Source: Malurus cyaneus samueli
Taxonomy: Eukaryota > Chordata > Aves > Passeriformes > Maluridae
Assembly (NCBI GenBank): GCA_009741485.1
Contig: CM019215.1
Coordinates: forward strand, 83,013,564-83,077,563
Length of the DNA stretch: 64,000 nucleotides
Reading direction: 5' to 3'
The stretch's first letter is position 1; every line of letters starts with the position of its first letter. The translations under genes and the position numbers were made by a program. This document shows positions 62,178 through 64,000 of this stretch, in pieces. Below the pieces are notes generated by a model. The model was not told where the DNA came from, did not search any database, and saw only the letters and a list, made by a program, of their open reading frames with translations.

Positions 62178-64000
62178 GTTGTTCCTTCCTCCCTGGTGCT
62201 CTCTGCACCATCTCTGTGCATTATCTCTCCCTCCCAAACACTGGGATTGCATTTCCCAACATGATCAGCTTAATTCTCACACTTTTGATCAGTGCTTTCC
62301 CCCTAGCTTAGCTCACATGCTGCATCCAAAGCCAGGGGGAAAGTGTGAGGAGATCAGACAGTCCAGAGAACAGCGTCCTGAGACATGGTCAGGAAAATTG
62401 CTTCATATCAGGGCATCGCATGGAATGCAGACCACTGGAGAAGGATGACAACCTTTAGAACCCAAAAGGTTGTAATAATTGTAGTTGCTTCTTGTATGCA
62501 TGTGTTTTCAGTAGCTTTCACTTTACTTGTCTGAATGAAGGTTTAATTTCTGACAAATATTTCAAAAAATTGCCTGAAAACATGTTCAGGAGGGAGAAAA
62601 CCCCCTGCGTAGTTTCTAACTTCTTTCAGTTTTTCTTGCTCATTGGTTCCCAATAAACTTCTAAATATATGCCATATTTATGGGCATCTCTATTCATATT
62701 TTAGTCCGTATTTAAGTGTGTTACTTGTTTAGTTAAACATGTATTTTGCTTCTTTAAATGTATTATTTATCTGAAAAATTCTATTGGTTTATTTGGAACT
62801 TTTACAGCCCGAAGGGTAAACACGTATTTGGCATGGCAATAGTTTAGAAAACATGTATTATTTACCCATCTGAAAGTAATGGGTCCTGAGGAGCCATTAT
62901 GGTCCAGCTTGTAAATCCTTCTCAATTTGCATATTATTGACCCAACAGACAGTAACAACTCTTGGGACCTGTTGTGGTCTATCCATATTCATTTGGTTGC
63001 CGTACATGTGTGTAAAGTCCGCTTGCTGGAAATCCTTCTAAATACTTGATTGAAAAAAATATATACAGAAAGTTATATTTATAAATGAAATTGCTTGGTC
63101 AGTTTTAATTTCCCTCATTCCTTCGCTCCCATAAATACCTAGAGACACTTTTAAGGAAAATTGTTTGGTTTGGAATTACACAAGCACCCAGAAGAGCTTT
63201 AGCCTGATAATTATTTCTTTTAAAAAAACCAAAACACTTATGTAATATAATACACAGTCTGACTTACACTGAATTTTTTAAAATGCATTTATGCCAAGTT
63301 TCAGGCTAACAGCAAACTTTTGCAACTGAATAAAATAAAGATTAAACACATAAGTATATAATGGAAATGCTGACACCTCCAAGGCTGGTGGAGCAAATGA
63401 TTTTTGTGTAATGAGACATTTTCTTTTTAGAACTAGATGTTTTGAAGTCTTACTCCAACCATTTCTTTAAAACCAGAATCAATTCAGATAACATGGGAGT
63501 GTTGTGTTGGTCCAAAAAAGGTGTCACAATCACCACAGCTTTCAGGCTCTGGCACCAAAGAAGAAAAGGTAGTGGTATTCCTGAATATTAGTGTTCAGTG
63601 TGTGTCTGAGCCTACACTGACTTTGTTACACTTGTTTCTGTAATGCGGTGGAAGAGGATAAATAAGGATTGTGGTCACTCCGGTATGCAGTTGTTCATGG
63701 CAGTTTCCTTGTGCAGCTTAAGGATGTTTTGAAGACTGGATGGGAAATTTGTCCTAAAAGTGTGAAAAAGGGCAATGAAAAAAAGAGAAGAAGGCTGATT
63801 TTTGTGAGCAGTGTGAGCAGTGTAAGTCTTGTTCTTGTCAGCTGCACAGAGGTGAATTTCCATTGATATGTCCATCGAGATTTATCTTGGAAGCAGCGCA
63901 CAGCATTTGTTAAGGATCTCTCAGCCAGGATGTGCCAAGAAAGAGAGGGAGCCCCACTGAGAGCGGGCCCAGCTGGATGTGATGGTCCAAGCTGCCCTGA

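Larger units (their letters stand above)
9273..64000 (+). other. GMDS: GMDS intron 4 (partial, at least 54.7 kb)
   Basis: Everything after the exon 4 donor is intron by inference, because no further GMDS exon is recognisable before the window ends. Vertebrate GMDS genes are known for very long introns, so the size is not surprising. The sequence is AT-rich, with few identifiable transposons (one SINE and several CR1 fragments) and scattered low-complexity tracts, listed separately. I found no RNA gene or second protein gene with any support in it. Confidence 0.85.
52229..64000. other. Intronic stretch, right end of window
   Basis: About 11.8 kb with no recognised exon or transposon. Notable parts are T20 at 56825-56844, a CpG-richer block at about 57640-58000, hairpins at 58743-58765 and 60175-60192, the palindrome CTTGATTAATTTTAATTAAG at 61716-61735, and a pyrimidine-rich region at 62057-62240 containing T22. 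The final 60 bases are again GC-richer and cut off by the window edge. Confidence 0.5.

Noticed and set aside
61925..62448. Overlapping open frames on both strands, up to 128 codons
   Set aside because: They are produced by a pyrimidine-rich region with T22; the encoded strings are poly-Phe or poly-Lys.
9273..64000. GMDS exon 5 (expected ISFDLAEYTADVDG...)
   Set aside because: I looked for matching codons flanked by AG/GT and found none. A tblastn search would be decisive, but the exon is probably beyond the window.
1..64000. Bacterial or phage-type systems, CRISPR arrays, operons
   Set aside because: Spliced exons, CR1 and SINE elements and the long AT-rich introns identify this as vertebrate nuclear DNA; no regularly spaced repeats or operon-like gene series are present.

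Overview
This window is a piece of a vertebrate nuclear gene, not a microbial region. Three short exons on the plus strand match GMDS, the gene for GDP-mannose 4,6-dehydratase. They encode DGSYLAEFLLEKGYE, then [14 protein letters not shown] through AHIEG, then [11 protein letters not shown] through NLGAQSHVK. All three have canonical AG/GT borders and join in one continuous reading frame. By comparison with the human protein as I remember it, they are probably exons 2 to 4 (about residues 35-115). The rest is intron.

The host is almost certainly a bird, and probably a passerine. The interspersed repeats are CR1 LINE fragments with the typical avian 3' end. One element at 10778-10918 fuses a tRNA-Ile-derived head to a CR1 3' tail, which is the architecture of the passerine SINE TguSINE1. 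A single N at 37109 shows that this is an assembled draft sequence.

Layout: 1-1515 is the end of intron 1; 1516-1560 is exon 2; 1561-5480 is intron 2 (one CR1 fragment and a long pyrimidine tract with a cryptic acceptor); 5481-5568 is exon 3; 5569-9162 is intron 3; 9163-9272 is exon 4; 9273-64000 is a very large intron 4 that runs off the window. Intron 4 is AT-rich and poor in recognisable transposons. It holds the SINE, several CR1 fragments, a TAAATA-type satellite-like tract at 14902-15100, an A/C-only tract at 25486-25699, a pure A33 run at 41161-41193, and a number of inverted repeats.

The most unusual object is a hairpin at 34388-34455. It has 22 uninterrupted base pairs, a 6-nt loop and a further 6-bp lower stem, which is a precursor-microRNA-like fold in the sense orientation of GMDS. 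I do not recognise its sequence. No protein-coding gene other than GMDS is supported. The longest open frames (up to about 155 codons) lie in low-complexity or pyrimidine-rich DNA and look like chance.
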